Shown: one piece after another, positions 1-10,888 of the stretch
How the letters are laid out: each line of letters begins with the position of its first letter
Numbering within the stretch: position 1 is the stretch's first letter
Origin: Stramonita haemastoma
Taxonomy: Eukaryota > Mollusca > Gastropoda > Neogastropoda > Muricidae
Direction: 5' to 3'
Assembly: GCA_030674155.1 (NCBI GenBank)
Contig: CM060339.1
Span: 41,113,190-41,143,189, forward strand
Length of the DNA: 30,000 bases
Notes under the pieces: generated by a model
What the model was told of the DNA's origin: nothing
Database searches by the model: none
What the model saw: the letters and a program-made list of their open reading frames with translations, nothing else
Program-made: the position numbers and the translations under genes

Positions 1-790
1 TAAAGACTATTCTAACACTGTAATGTAAAGACTATTCTAACACTGTATGTAAAGACTATTCTAACACTGTAATGTAAAGACTATTCTAACACTGTCATGT
101 AAAGACTATTCTAACACTGTAATGTAAAGACTATTCTAACACTGTCATGTAAAGACTATTCTAACACTGTAATGTAAAGACTATTCTAACACTGTCATGT
201 AAAGACTATTCTAACACTGTCATGTAAAGACTATTCTAACACTGTAATGTAAAGACTATTCTAACACTGTCATGTTTACACTATTCTATCACTGTCATGT
301 AAAGACTATTCTAACACTGTAATGTAAAGACTATTCTAACACTGTCATGTAAAGACTATTCTAACACTGTCATGTAAAGACTATTCTAACACTGTCATGT
401 AAAGACTATTCTAACACTGTAATGTAAAGACTATTCTAACACTGTAATGTTTAAACTATTCTAATCACTGTCATGTAAAGACTATTCTAACACTGTAATG
501 TAAAGACTATTCTAACACTGTATGTAAAGACTATTCTAACACTGTCATGTAAAGACTATTCTAACACTGTAATGTAAGACTATTCTAACACTGTATATAA
601 AACTATTCTAACACTGTCATGTAAAGACTATTATAACACTGTAATGTAAAGACTATTCTAACACTGTCATGTAAAGACTATTCTAACACTGTCATGTAAA
701 GACTATTCTAACACTGTCATGTAAAGACTATTCTAACACTGTCATGTAAAGACTATTCTAACACTGTCATGTAAAGACTATTCTACACTG
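1..790. repeat. 25-bp minisatellite, about 31 copies
   Basis: The unit is approximately TAAAGACTATTCTAACACTG plus TAATG or TCATG. Copies are nearly identical, with a few 1-3 bp indels and two variant units near 268-290 and 448-470. The array begins before the window. It lies in the 3' flank of the transporter gene and shows no coding signal. Confidence 0.95.
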
Positions 791-1332
791 TAGTGGTGAC
801 AGCCTTCTAACACCGTCCTGTTGACAGTCATTGAACTTGATGGCATTGCCAGTGTGGTAACACCAGTACACACAGCACGGAACAGCAGTTTACCTAACAG
901 CCTTGTAGGAACAGGGACTGAACACATTAGTATAGGCAACATTTTCAAACCACTGTGTTGAACGTAGCTCACCATGAAGGTAGCCATAGTGTACAGCCAC
1001 CATAGTGTTCTGATGATGTTCTGATGATGCACTGATGATGTTCTGATCATGTTCTTATCGTGTTCTATTATGTTCTGATTATGTCCTGATGATGTTCTGA
1101 AAATGTGCTGAAAATGTTCTGGTAATGTTCTAATCATGTTTACAGCTGTCAGTTTTCTCTCAGGAGCTAATTATCCCACCCCATCTCAGCCCAACTGTGG
1201 CCAGCTGGTGCTATTTATAGCAGAAGCTGACCACACATAGACTAAGTAAAAGGAAGGAGCGTTCTAAATTTAGCACACTTGACTAGGCCCTACGGAGAGA
1301 TGTTGGATTTGTGCTCTGTGCGTTGGATCATG

Positions 1333-1333
<1 letters not shown>
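791..1333. other. Unassigned sequence with a short 11-bp-type array
   Basis: Positions 791-1,009 look like degraded minisatellite (CTTCTAACACCGTCCTGTTG resembles the preceding array). Positions 1,010-1,140 hold TGTTCTGATGATG-type units related to the array at 1,613-1,995. Positions 1,141-1,333 are non-repetitive, and I see no gene in them. Confidence 0.6.

Positions 1334-1419
<86 letters not shown>
1334..1419. repeat. (GT)n microsatellite
   Basis: About 43 GT dinucleotides, interrupted once by TTTT near 1,377. Short cysteine-valine frames across it are products of the repeat, not genes. Confidence 0.97.
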
Positions 1420-1565
1420 CACGTGCTTTCGAATTTGCTAGATTATTCATTGTCAGTGGTTGCTTGTTTGTTGTGAGGGTCGAGTGCAAGCGCTTTGATT
1501 TGTTTTTACAAGATATAGCGCTATATAAATTCCATGTATATTATTTTATTATTAATAATAATATA

Positions 1566-1609
<44 letters not shown>

Positions 1610-1612
1610 TAT
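1420..1612 (+). mobile_element. LINE-type 3' end with (TTA)n tail
   Basis: The segment TGCAAGCGCTTTGATTTG, then AGATATAGCGCTATA, then AATTCCATGT and a (TTA)n tail matches a second copy at about 17,836-17,960. The second copy follows sequence that looks like the C-terminal end of a LINE reverse transcriptase. I read this one as a severely 5'-truncated copy of the same element. The paired AGCGCT motifs can form a hairpin just before the tail. Confidence 0.65.
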
Positions 1613-1995
1613 GATGTTCTGATGGTGTTCTGATGATGATGTACTGACAATATTCTGCTAATGGTCTGACAATGGTCTGCTAATGTTCTGACAATGGTCT
1701 GATAATGTTCAGATAATGTTCTGATTATGTTTAATGTTTTGATGATGTTGTGATGATGGTCTGGTAATGTTCTGATAACGTTCTGATGATGTTCTGATAA
1801 TCTTCTGATAATCGTCTGATGATGATCTGATAGTGTCTTGATAATGATCTTATAACCTTCTGACAATCTTCTGATAACGTTCTGACAATCTTCTGATAAC
1901 GTTCTGACAATCTTCTGATAACGTTCTGACAATCTTCTGATAACGTTCTGACAATCTTCTGATAACGTTCTGACAATCTTCTGATAATGTTCTGG
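1613..1995. repeat. 11-bp / 22-bp tandem array
   Basis: The base unit is 11 bp (TTCTGATAATG type). From about 1,861 to 1,985 it becomes a regular 22-bp unit made of TTCTGACAATC followed by TTCTGATAACG, six copies. Long frames on the minus strand (Arg-Thr-Leu-Ser-Glu repeats) follow from the repeat. Confidence 0.9.
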
Positions 1996-2094
1996 CCTTG
2001 TATTTTCAAACACACGGGTATGACGATATTTACAGTGTTTTACAGCCATGATATTTACAGTGTTAAAGACCAGCTGTATTGAAATATATTGGTT

Positions 2095-2720
2095 CTAAGG
2101 TATTTACAGTATTCTACACCATGATGTTTACCGTCTGTTACAGTCCTGCTATTTAAGACACATTGTTACTAAAGTATTTACAATACTTTACACCCAGATG
2201 TTTACCGTCTGTTACAGTCCTGCTATTTAAGGACACATTGTTAAAAAAGTAATTTACAGTACTTAATACACCACGATGTTTACCGTCTGTTACAGTCCTG
2301 CTATTTAAGGACACATTGTTACTAAAGTATTTACAGTACTTTCACCATGATGTTTACCGTCTGTTACAGTCCTGCTATTTAAGACACATGTTACAAATGT
2401 ATTTACTGTACTTTACACCATAATGTTTACCGTCTGTTACAGTCCTGCTATTTAAGACACATTGTTTACTAAAGTATTTACAGTACTTTCACACCACGAT
2501 GTTTACGTCTGTTACAGTCCTGCTATTTAAGACACATTGTTACTAAAGTATTTACATACTTTACACCATGATGTTTACCGTCTGTTACAGTCCTGCTATT
2601 TAAGACACATTGTTATAAAGTATTTACAGTACTTTACACCATGATGTTTACCGATGTTACAGTCCTGTATTTAGACACATTGTACAAAGTATTTACATAC
2701 TTTACACCATGATGTTTACA
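2095..2720. repeat. Minisatellite of about 70-75 bp, 8 copies
   Basis: Each unit contains ACCATGATGTTTACCGTCTG, TTACAGTCCTGCTATTTAAG, ACACATTGTTACTAAAG and TATTTACAGTACTTTAC. Copies differ by small indels. It grades into degenerate sequence at 2,720-2,835. No coding signal. Confidence 0.9.
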
Positions 2721-2837
2721 TTGTTGTATTATACAAGATATTCAGGTACGTTACAATCCGGTTAAGGTATTCATAGTATTTAAAAGACATGAAATTTACA
2801 GCATTCAACAGCTTTGAAATTAACAGTATTTTACACC

Positions 2838-3131
2838 ATGGGATGGATAGCTCAGTGGTCAAGTGGTCGCTTTCCCTCAGTCAATGTTAAGCAGCGTTGA
2901 GCCTGGTTCCCAATTGGATGGGTGATCGTTTAGCGCGCCTTGGCTTCAGTACCATCCCCTGGTTCACCCAGCTGTAAATGGGTACCTGCCCTCTTTAGGG
3001 TCAGGGAAGGTAAAGCAGCGAGGGAGGAGGTGGGCCCGCCCTCAACATGCTAGCCCCTAGAGAAGCTGAGGTCTGTGACGCCTCGTTCTCCTACGACCAC
3101 ACAGGTTATGGACACCTTTACCTTTTACCTT
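2838..3131 (+). mobile_element. SINE-1 copy a: tRNA/5S-chimeric SINE
   Basis: A tRNA-like A box (TAGCTCAGTGGTCAAG) is followed about 30 nt later by a 5S-rRNA-like internal promoter stretch (GTTAAGCAGCGTTGAGCCTG, then TTGGATGGGTGATCG). A body shared with the other copies follows (CAGCTGTAAATGGGTACCTG; CAGGGAAGGTAAAGCAGCGA), and the end is a CCTTTACCTTTT tail. Other copies are at 7,573-7,905 (+), 23,312-23,608 (-) and 28,996-29,330 (-). It is a retroposed copy, not a working tRNA or 5S gene. Confidence 0.85.
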
Positions 3132-3285
3132 ACAGCCATAATCTTAATTTTTCAGTATGTAACAGCCCTGCTTTTTATGGACACACTGGCAGCGAGGTAT
3201 GTACAGCATTTTACGACTAGGTATTGACACCTTGATACACGTATGGTCGTGACGCACTTGTATATTAATGTCATTCACACTATTC
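3132..3285. other. Degenerate minisatellite-like sequence
   Basis: No gene is visible. Motifs such as CACACTATTCTACAATTATG at about 3,270 are intermediate between the array at 1-790 and the one that follows, which suggests decayed array sequence. Confidence 0.5.
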
Positions 3286-5480
3286 TACAATTATGACACT
3301 TACAGAGTTGCACAATCATGGTATTGACACTTGTCCAACCATGGTATTCACACTATTGTACAACCATGTATTGACGCTATTGTACAACCATGGTATTGAC
3401 ACTTGTCCAACCGTGGTATTGACGCTATTGTACAACCATGGTATTGACACTATTGTACAACCATGTATTGACACTATTGTGCAACCATGGGATTGACGCT
3501 ATTGTACAACCATGGTATTGACACTATTGTACAACCATGGTATTGACACTATTGTACAACCATGGTATTGACACTTGTACAACCATGGTATTGACGCTAT
3601 TGTACAACCATGGTATTGACGCTATTGTACAACCATGGTATTGGCACTATTGTACAACCATGGTATTGACACTAATGTACAACCATGCTATTGACACTAT
3701 TGTACAACCATGGCATTGACACTTTCTTACAGCCATGCATTGACACTATTGTTCAACCATGGCACTATTGACAGCAGTGTACAAACTTGGCATCAGTTAT
3801 ACAACACGGCATTGCTTCTCTTGATTAGCCATTCTATAGATTATATAGTACAACCAAGACACCTACTGCATTGTACATTCATGGCCTTGACATTATATTC
3901 TTGTAAAACTATTGTACTTATAGTATTGTATGCCATAGCACTGGCACTTATGTGCAACCATGATACCATTGTACAACCATGACACCATTGTACAACCATG
4001 ACATTATTGTACAAGCATGACACTAACACTATTGTACAACCATGATACTGACACTATTGTACAACCATGATATTGACACCATTGTACAAGCATGACATCA
4101 TTGTACAAGCATGACACTGTTGTACAACCATGACACCATTGTACAACCATGACACCATTGTACAACCATGACATTATTGTACAACCATGACACCATTGTA
4201 CAACCATGACATTATTGTACAACCATGACACCATTGTACAACCATGACATTATTGTACAACCATGATATTGACACTATTGTACAACCATGATATTGACAC
4301 TATTGTACAACCATGGTATTGACACTATTGTACAACCATGATATTGACACTATTGTACAACCATGATATTGACAGTATTGTACACCATGATATTGACACT
4401 ATTGTACAACCATGATATTGACACTATTGTACAACCATGATATTGACACTATTGTACAACCATGACACCGTTGTACAACCATGACACCATTGTACAACCA
4501 TGATATTGACACTATTGTACAACCATGATATTGACACTATTGTACAACTATGATATTGACACTATTGTACAACCATGACACCATTGTACAACCATGACAC
4601 TATTGTACAACCATGATATTGACACTATTGTACAACCATGATATTGACACTATTGTACAACCATGATATTGACACTATTGTACAACCATGACACCATTGT
4701 ACAACCATGACATTATTGTACAAGCATGACACTAACACTATTGTACAACCATGATACTGACACTATTGTACAACCATGACACTATTGTACAACCATGACA
4801 CTGACACTGTTGTAAAACCGTGAAACCATTGTACAACCATAACAGTTGCATAAAATTTGGCACTATTGTACAACCATGGCCTATACACTGTTCTAAAACA
4901 ATGGCATTGACATTTTTGTACAGCCATGGCATTGACACTATTGTACACACTTTAGCACTGACACTATTGTACAACAATGATTGATACTATGTACAACTAT
5001 GACACTATTGTACAAACTTTGGCATTGACACTATTGTACAAACTTTGGCATTGACACTATTGTACAAACTTTGGCACTGACACTTTTGTACAACCATGAC
5101 ACTTCTGTACAACCATGACACTATTGTACAACCTTTGGCTCTGACACTATTGTACAACAGCGACATTGATACTACTGTACAAACTTTTGTATTGACACTA
5201 TTGTACAACCATGACATTGACACTATTGTACAACCGTGACATTGACACTATTGTACAACCGTGACATTGACACTATTGTACAACCGTGACATTGACACTA
5301 TTGTACAACCGTGACATTGACACTATTGTACAACCGTGACATTGACACTATTGTAAAACCATGGCACTGACACTATTGTAGAAACTTTGGCACTGATACT
5401 ATTGTACAACCATGGCACTATTGTATAACCATGGCAGAGACAATAGTGTACAACCATGGCATTGACACTTTTGTACAACC
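3286..5480. repeat. 2.2-kb minisatellite, 19- to 24-bp units
   Basis: Close to a hundred units of the form GACACTATTGTACAACCATG plus 0-5 bp (GTATT, ATATT or CC). Two unit lengths alternate: a longer one with ATTGACACT and a shorter one with GACACC. The proximal part (3,290-3,730) uses CCATGGTATTGA, the middle CCATGATATTGA, and the distal part contains AACTTTGGCA and CCGTGACATTGA variants. The terminal exon of the transporter reads into its distal edge on the minus strand. Confidence 0.95.
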
Positions 5481-5542
5481 AAAGGGATAGAAATTTCATC
5501 TTCTGTATCACTCCCTTTAATTCTGCATTTTTTCCTTACCTC

Positions 5543-5587
<45 letters not shown>

Positions 5588-5590
5588 CTT

Positions 5591-5632
<42 letters not shown>

Positions 5633-5952
5633 CTCAGACACTGGGAAGAACGTTATCCGGACTGGTGACTTCAGCTTTGGCCCCATTATAGCCGTTTCTG
5701 CTGCTTTGGCTGTGGCTGTTGCTGTGGCTGTGGCTGTGGCTGTTGCTGTGGCTGTGGCTGTGGCTGTGGCTGTTGCTGTAGCTGTGGCTGTGGCTGTGGC
5801 CAGGAGGCTGGCTGTCCCTGTGTGTGGTGTGGGCAGGGTGTGGCGGACACAGGACAGGTCGAGGCCCGCGTGACACAGGGCCCCCAAGGTGAGCAGAGCC
5901 CCGCCCAGGTAGAAAGAGGCGTCGTAGGTAGCGGACCTGTCGTACACACACC
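5399..5952 (-). CDS. SLC16-like transporter exon E8 (TM12 and C-terminal tail)
   Basis: After a 3' splice site (CTGCTGCAG, then GG at 5,952) the frame reads CVYDRSATYDASFYLGG and then a hydrophobic helix (ALLTLGALCHAGL). This is the TM12 region of SLC16 proteins. The join to E7 is phase 1 and restores GPPLAG followed by CVYDRS, as expected for the family. The tail then runs through an Ala-Thr repeat encoded by GCCACA hexamers (about 5,698-5,803), a basic stretch, an Arg-Glu repeat encoded by (GA)n, and minisatellite, before TAG at 5,399-5,401. The helix is certain. The tail beyond about 5,690 is doubtful because the frame depends on repeat length; a donor upstream of it or another 3' exon is possible. 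A variant poly(A) hexamer ATTAAA lies on the minus strand at about 5,515. Confidence 0.82.
5544..5634. repeat. (CT)n microsatellite
   Basis: CT dinucleotides with three TCC or TT interruptions. On the minus strand it is a purine (GA)n tract lying inside the predicted terminal exon. Confidence 0.95.
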
Positions 5953-7058
5953 CTGCAGCAGTAACAGTAACAGTAACAGCAACAGTGACAATAACAGCAA
6001 CAGTGACAGTAACAGCAACAGTGACAATAACAGCAACAGTGACAGTAACAGCAACAGTGACAGTAACAACATTAACAGTAATAGCAACAGTGACAATAAC
6101 AACAACAGTGACAATAACAGCAACAGTGACAATAACAACAACAGTGACAGTAACAACATTAACAGTAATAGCAACAGTGACAATAACACAACAGTGACAA
6201 TAACAGCAACAGTGACAATAACAACAACAGTGACAATAACAACAACAGTGACAATAACAGCAACAGTGACAATAACAACAACAGTGACAGTAATAGTAAC
6301 AGTGATAGTAATATCAACAGTGACAGTAATATCAACAGTAACAGTATCATTAACAGTAACAGTAGCAACACCAGCAACAGTGACAGTAACAAGAACAGTA
6401 ACAGTGACGGTGACAGCAACAGTAATATCAACAGTAACATCAACAGTGACAGCAACAATTATGGCAACATTAACAGTAACAGCAACATTAAGAGCAGCAT
6501 TAACAGAAACAGCAACATTAACAGTAATAGCAACAGTGACAGTAACAGCAACAGTAACAATAATATTAACAGTAGCAGTGACAGTAATATTAACAGTAAC
6601 ATTAACAGAAACAGCAATAGTAATAACAGCAACAGTAACATTAACAGTAACAGCAACAGAAACCGTAATAGCAACAGTAACAGAAACAGTAAGAGCAGCA
6701 TTAACAGTAATAAAAACAGTGACAGTAACAGCAACAGAAACAGCAATAGCGACATTAACAGTAATAGCAACAGTGACAGTAACAGCAACATTAACAGTAA
6801 CAATTGCAGCAGTAACAGCAACAGTAGCCACAGCAACAGTAATAGCAACAGTAACAGTAACAGCAACAGTACAATTGTAGCAGTAATAGCAACAGTAACA
6901 ATAACCACAGCAACAGTAACAGCAACAGTAAAATTGCAGCAGTAACAGCAACAGTGACAGTGACCACAGCAACAGTAATAGCAACAGCAACAGTAACAGC
7001 AACAGTACAATCGCAGCAGTAACAGCAACAGCAACAGTAACCACAGCAACAGTAACAG
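5953..7058. repeat. 1.1-kb AACAGY-type hexamer array
   Basis: It is built of AACAGT, AACAGC, GACAGT and AATAGC trimers and hexamers. A periodicity of six keeps several frames free of stops on both strands (Ser-Asn or Thr-Val on plus, Val-Thr or poly-Leu on minus). It directly abuts the E8 acceptor, so the last bases of the intron before TGCAG are themselves array sequence. I regard it as intronic. Confidence 0.9.
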
Positions 7059-7099
7059 GTAAGTTTTCTGTCGGTACCGTATCTCCTTTATTCCTCACA

Positions 7100-7572
7100 C
7101 CATCACTCATCACTGTAACACTACAAATAAACACTGTCCTACTTCACATCACATCACTGTGACACTACAATAACACTGTCTACTTCACATCACTTCATTG
7201 TGACACTAAATAACACTTTCTACTTCACATCACATCACTGTGACACTACAATATCACTGTCTACTTCACATCATTTCATTGTGACACTACAATAACACTT
7301 TCTACTTCACATCACATCACTGTGACACTAAACACTTCACCACATCAATACACACTTCTCTACTTCACATCACATCACTGTGACACTGCAATAACACTTT
7401 CTACTTCACATCACATCACTGTGACACTACAATATCACTTTCTACTTCACATCACATGACTGGGACACTACAATAACACTGTCTACTTCACATCACATAA
7501 CTGGGACACTATAGTACACTGTCTTCTTCACATCACTTCACTGGGACCCTACAATAACACTGTCTACTTCAC
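7100..7572. repeat. 41-bp minisatellite, about 11 copies (first block)
   Basis: The unit is approximately CACTGTGACACTACAATAAC plus ACTTTCTACTTCACATCACA. The same array resumes at about 7,906-7,965 and 8,190-8,275 (TTCACTGGGATGTTAAAATAA; CTCACTGGGGCATTATAATAA would be the aligned units), interrupted by two SINE insertions. Confidence 0.9.
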
Positions 7573-7905
7573 CATGAGATAGCTCAGTGGTCAGAGCGCT
7601 CGCTTTCCCCCAGACAATGTTAAGCAGCGTCGAGCGTGGTTACCATGTGGATGGGTGACAGCTTTGCGCGCCTTGGCTTCAGTACAGTCCCCCCCCCCCC
7701 CCCCCCCCCCCCCCCAGTTCATCCAGCTGTAAATCGGTGCCTGCCCTTTTTATGGTCAGGGAAGGTAAAGCAGCGAGGGAGAGGTGATGGGCGCTGCCCT
7801 CAATATGCTGGCCCCTAGATAAGCTACGGTCTCCGACGCCTCGCTCTCCCACGACCACATAGGTTATGGGACACCTTTACCTTTTACCTTTACCTTACCA
7901 CTTCA
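7573..7905 (+). mobile_element. SINE-1 copy b: tRNA/5S-chimeric SINE
   Basis: A box GATAGCTCAGTGGTCAGAGC, then 5S-like AATGTTAAGCAGCGTCGAGC and GTGGATGGGTGACAGC, a (C)n expansion of about 27 at 7,688-7,714, the body motif CAGGGAAGGTAAAGCAGCGA, and a tail of (CCTTTA)n. It is the most complete copy here and sits inside the 41-bp minisatellite. Confidence 0.87.
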
Positions 7906-7965
7906 CCACCCTTCACATCACTTCACTGGGATGTTAAAATAACACTTTTAGATTCACAACATTCA

Positions 7966-8190
7966 GGCCATCATGTGCCGGTAGGAGTGGATGACAAGAT
8001 TATATAAAAAAACAGCATGCACACAGGTGTCGTGATTAGACACCATCCCTAAGGGGAAAAAGAAAAATAATAATAATGGGTAGGCGCTGCACTTGTGGCG
8101 ACGCGCTCTCCCCGGGGGGAGCAGCCCGAATTTCACGCAGATAAATCTGCTGTGACATAAAGTGGTATAAAATAAAAAATAAGTAAAGTA
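7966..8190 (+). mobile_element. Mosaic SINE fragment (SINE-4), 5' truncated
   Basis: It starts with a module shared with SINE-2 (GGCCATCATGTGCCGGTAGG, compare 15,187-15,206). It continues through GACACCATCCCTAAGGGG, shared with 19,190-19,210, and ends with the SINE-3 tail (GGGTAGGCGCTGCACTTGTG; AATCTGCTGTGACATAAAGT). No A or B box remains. It is the second insertion inside the 41-bp minisatellite. Confidence 0.75.
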
Positions 8191-8275
8191 AATCACTCGC
8201 TGGGGCATTACAATAGCACTTTCAGATTCACAGCACTCCACATCCCTCACTGGGGCATTATAATAACTCTTTCTG

Positions 8276-8861
8276 TGTTTTGAGCAGGATCACCCAGGTA
8301 GAGCCCAGTTTTCTGCAGGTTGCTAAGTGCATGCCGGGTACGTCTGAGTCAGTTCTGACAATGAGCAGAGCTCGAGTACTGAGTGTCAGTCTTTAATGCG
8401 TGCATAACATGTTATGCGTGTGTTGTTTGACACGGTTAGAGCTCACAGTCTTTAATGCGTGCAGAACATGTTATGCGTTCCCCCTAGGAATACATAGGGA
8501 CTGCCAGTATAAACAGTATCCCCACATTCTGGAATTTCTATGCGAGAAATTTCCCCTTTTCTATCCCTAAGTTCATGCCTTGTTCCTTGTCTGCATACCA
8601 CCGCCTCCTTCTAGTTTCTGCCTTCTTGGTCTAATCTTCCGCATTTTGTGTTCATCAAGACTCGAAAGATAACAATTGTCTCTCATGCCAAAGTCGGTTT
8701 CACAGGACCTGACTTGTCAGAGACTCACTGGCAGTGTGAAGCCTTTTCGCTCCTAAGACAGACAGCAGTAGTTCCTGGCAGAGCGCTCAATGAAAAGAGG
8801 ACTGTTATACGTGTGTTGTTTGTGAGGTAGGCAGGTTGACAGTCTTTAATGCGTGCATTGG
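8276..8861. repeat. Unclassified intron with three copies of a short direct repeat
   Basis: ACAGTCTTTAATGCGTGC, or its one-base variant, occurs at about 8,386, 8,445 and 8,838. In each case it is near GTTATGCGTGTGTTGTTT or a relative. A perfect 16-bp palindrome, GCATAACATGTTATGC, lies at 8,402-8,417, with a one-mismatch copy at 8,461-8,476. The stretch 8,490-8,800 is non-repetitive with no recognisable gene. It may be a non-autonomous element. Confidence 0.5.
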
Positions 8862-10612
8862 TGAACAGTGCCAGGATATTAAAAAACATCAAGAAAAACA
8901 GCAGCAAGAAAGCATATCAACTAAAGACCTGACTGACACAAAACAGGGAAGAAGCTCAACAATCCAAGACAAAAATGGGAAGTGCCTCACTAATGACCAG
9001 TATATTCTGAACAGATAGGCAGAATACTGCTCCGACCTGTATAACTACGAAACCACAGGAGATCCAGAAGTCTTCAATGTCCCCACAAGCACAGATACAG
9101 ACAGCCATCCTATCCTCCGAGAAGAAGTGGAAACAGCAGTCAGATCGCTGAAAAAGGCGAAGTCAGCAGGGGCTGACAACATTCCAGCTGAGCTAGTTCA
9201 AGCTGGAGGGGAAGCCATGATCAGCGCTCTGCTGAAAATCTGCAAAAGATCTGGCAGACAGGAAAATGGCCAACACCATGGACACAGTCACTCATCATCA
9301 CACTTCCTAAGAAAGGAAATCTTCAGCAGTGCCAGAATAATTGCACAATCAGCCTCATATTTCACCCAAGCAAGGACATGTTGAAGATTATACAGAACAG
9401 ACGGAAGCCACAAGCAGAGACCATCATTGCTGAGGAACAAGCAGGTTTCAGAGCAGGACGTAGCACAACTGAACCTTCAACATCAACAAGACCTCTACCA
9501 TATATTTATTGATTTTAAGAAGGCATTCGACAGGGTGTGGCATGCATCTTTGTGGGCAACCATGAATTTTGACAGCATCAATGTAAGCCTGATCAGCATC
9601 AATGCAAACCTGATCAGAGTCATCAAAGCTGTACAACAAGGCCACCAGTGCAGTGTACTACAACAGCAACATTGGAGAGTGGTTTCGAACAACAGTTGGA
9701 GTAAAGCAGGGCTGTCTACTCTCACCCACTCTTTTCAACGTCTTCCTTGGTAGAATCATGGCTGATGCACTGGAACACCATAAAGGATCAGTCAGCATTG
9801 GTGGCAGAATGATCACAAAACTCTGCTTTGCAGATGACATTGACAAACTAGCAGGATCAGAACAAGTGCTTGCCAGCCTAACAGAACACCTGAACAAGGC
9901 CTCTGAAACATACGGCATGGAAATCAGTGCAGAGAAGACCAAACTGATGACCAATAGCGCCAAGGGCATCCGCACTGATATCAGGGTCAACAACTAAAAA
10001 TTGGAAACGGTTCAAAGCTTCAAGTACTTGGGAGTTGTTGTATCATACAAGGGGTCCAAGCCAGAGGTAGTATCAGGATTGCACAGACAATAACAGCACC
10101 GTCAAAACTGAGCACCATCTGGAAAGATAAAAATATTTCACTCAACTCCAAGATCAGACTAAAGCGCTCCCTTGTCATATCCATATTCCTGTATGTCTGT
10201 GAATCGTGGACCCTGACTGTTTGTTTGGAGAGAAGAGTACAGGCGGCAGAGATGAGATGCTTCCGGAGACTCCTTGGCATCTCTTACAGAGACCACATAA
10301 ACAACGAAGACGTGCATAACAGAGTCCAGCAAACCATTGGTCCCTACGAAAATCTTCTATCAATCGTAAAGAAGTGCAAACTTAAAAGGTACTGGCATGT
10401 CACAAGATCAAAAGGACTAGCAAAAACAATACTGCAAGGTACTGTCCAAGGAGGAAGAAAAAGAGGCAGATCAAGGAAGAGATGGAGAACAATATCAACG
10501 AATGGACAGGCATAGAAATCAACAAAATTTTGAGAAAGGCAGAACAGCGAGAGAAACGAAGGGAACTGGTTGTCAAGTCTTCAGGGGTGCCCCTACGGTC
10601 ACCAGACTAAGG
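8862..10612 (+). pseudogene. Decayed LINE reverse transcriptase (non-LTR retrotransposon ORF2)
   Basis: Frame fragments in the right order make a LINE ORF2. They are KQGRSSTIQDKNGKCLTN (about 8,940-8,994), LKKAKSAGADNIPAELVQAG (9,148-9,207), FKKAFDRVWHASLWATM (9,515-9,565), the catalytic CFADDIDKLAG (9,820-9,852) with YGMEISAEKTKLMTNSA after it, and the C-terminal AEMRCFRRLLGISYRDHI and GLAKTILQGTVQGGRKRGRS. There is an in-frame TAG at 9,016 where a Trp is expected, frameshifts near 9,260, 9,560 and 10,000, and an internal deletion around 9,380-9,480. The endonuclease half is missing (5' truncation). The 3' end runs into (GATA)n. The clade is not certain. It is dead by sequence and lies in sense orientation opposite to the host gene. 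Confidence 0.88.
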
Positions 10613-10675
<63 letters not shown>

Positions 10676-10804
10676 CGATAGATCGATAGATAGATAGATA
10701 GACGACGAGACGGACGGACGGACGGACGGACGGACGGACGGACGGACGGACGGACGGACGGACGGAAGATAGATAGTAGATAGATAGATAGATAAGACAG
10801 ATAG

Positions 10805-10886
<82 letters not shown>

Positions 10887-10888
10887 CA
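10613..10888. repeat. (GATA)n and (ACGG)n arrays at a LINE 3' end
   Basis: GATA repeats at 10,613-10,700 and 10,770-10,888 flank about 16 copies of GACG (10,703-10,766). Because the array starts exactly where the LINE ends, it probably grew from the element's tail. Confidence 0.95.

Noticed and set aside
2878..2932. 5S rRNA gene fragment
   Set aside because: Only the internal promoter part matches and it is embedded in a repeated SINE found four times here.
3286..5480. Regular repeats that might look like a CRISPR array
   Set aside because: Units are contiguous with no unique spacers, no cas genes are present, and the genome is eukaryotic.
5822..6880. Open frame of over 300 codons on the plus strand rich in Ser-Asn and Thr-Val
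   Set aside because: It lies on the antisense of E8 and the hexamer array; the frame is open only because a 6-bp repeat lacks stops.
7050..7066. Perfect plus-strand donor CAG-GTAAGT suggesting a plus-strand gene
   Set aside because: No plus-strand exon with coding conservation precedes it; the upstream frame is the hexamer array.
8862..10612. Functional reverse transcriptase gene
   Set aside because: It has an in-frame stop, several frameshifts, an internal deletion and no endonuclease region.
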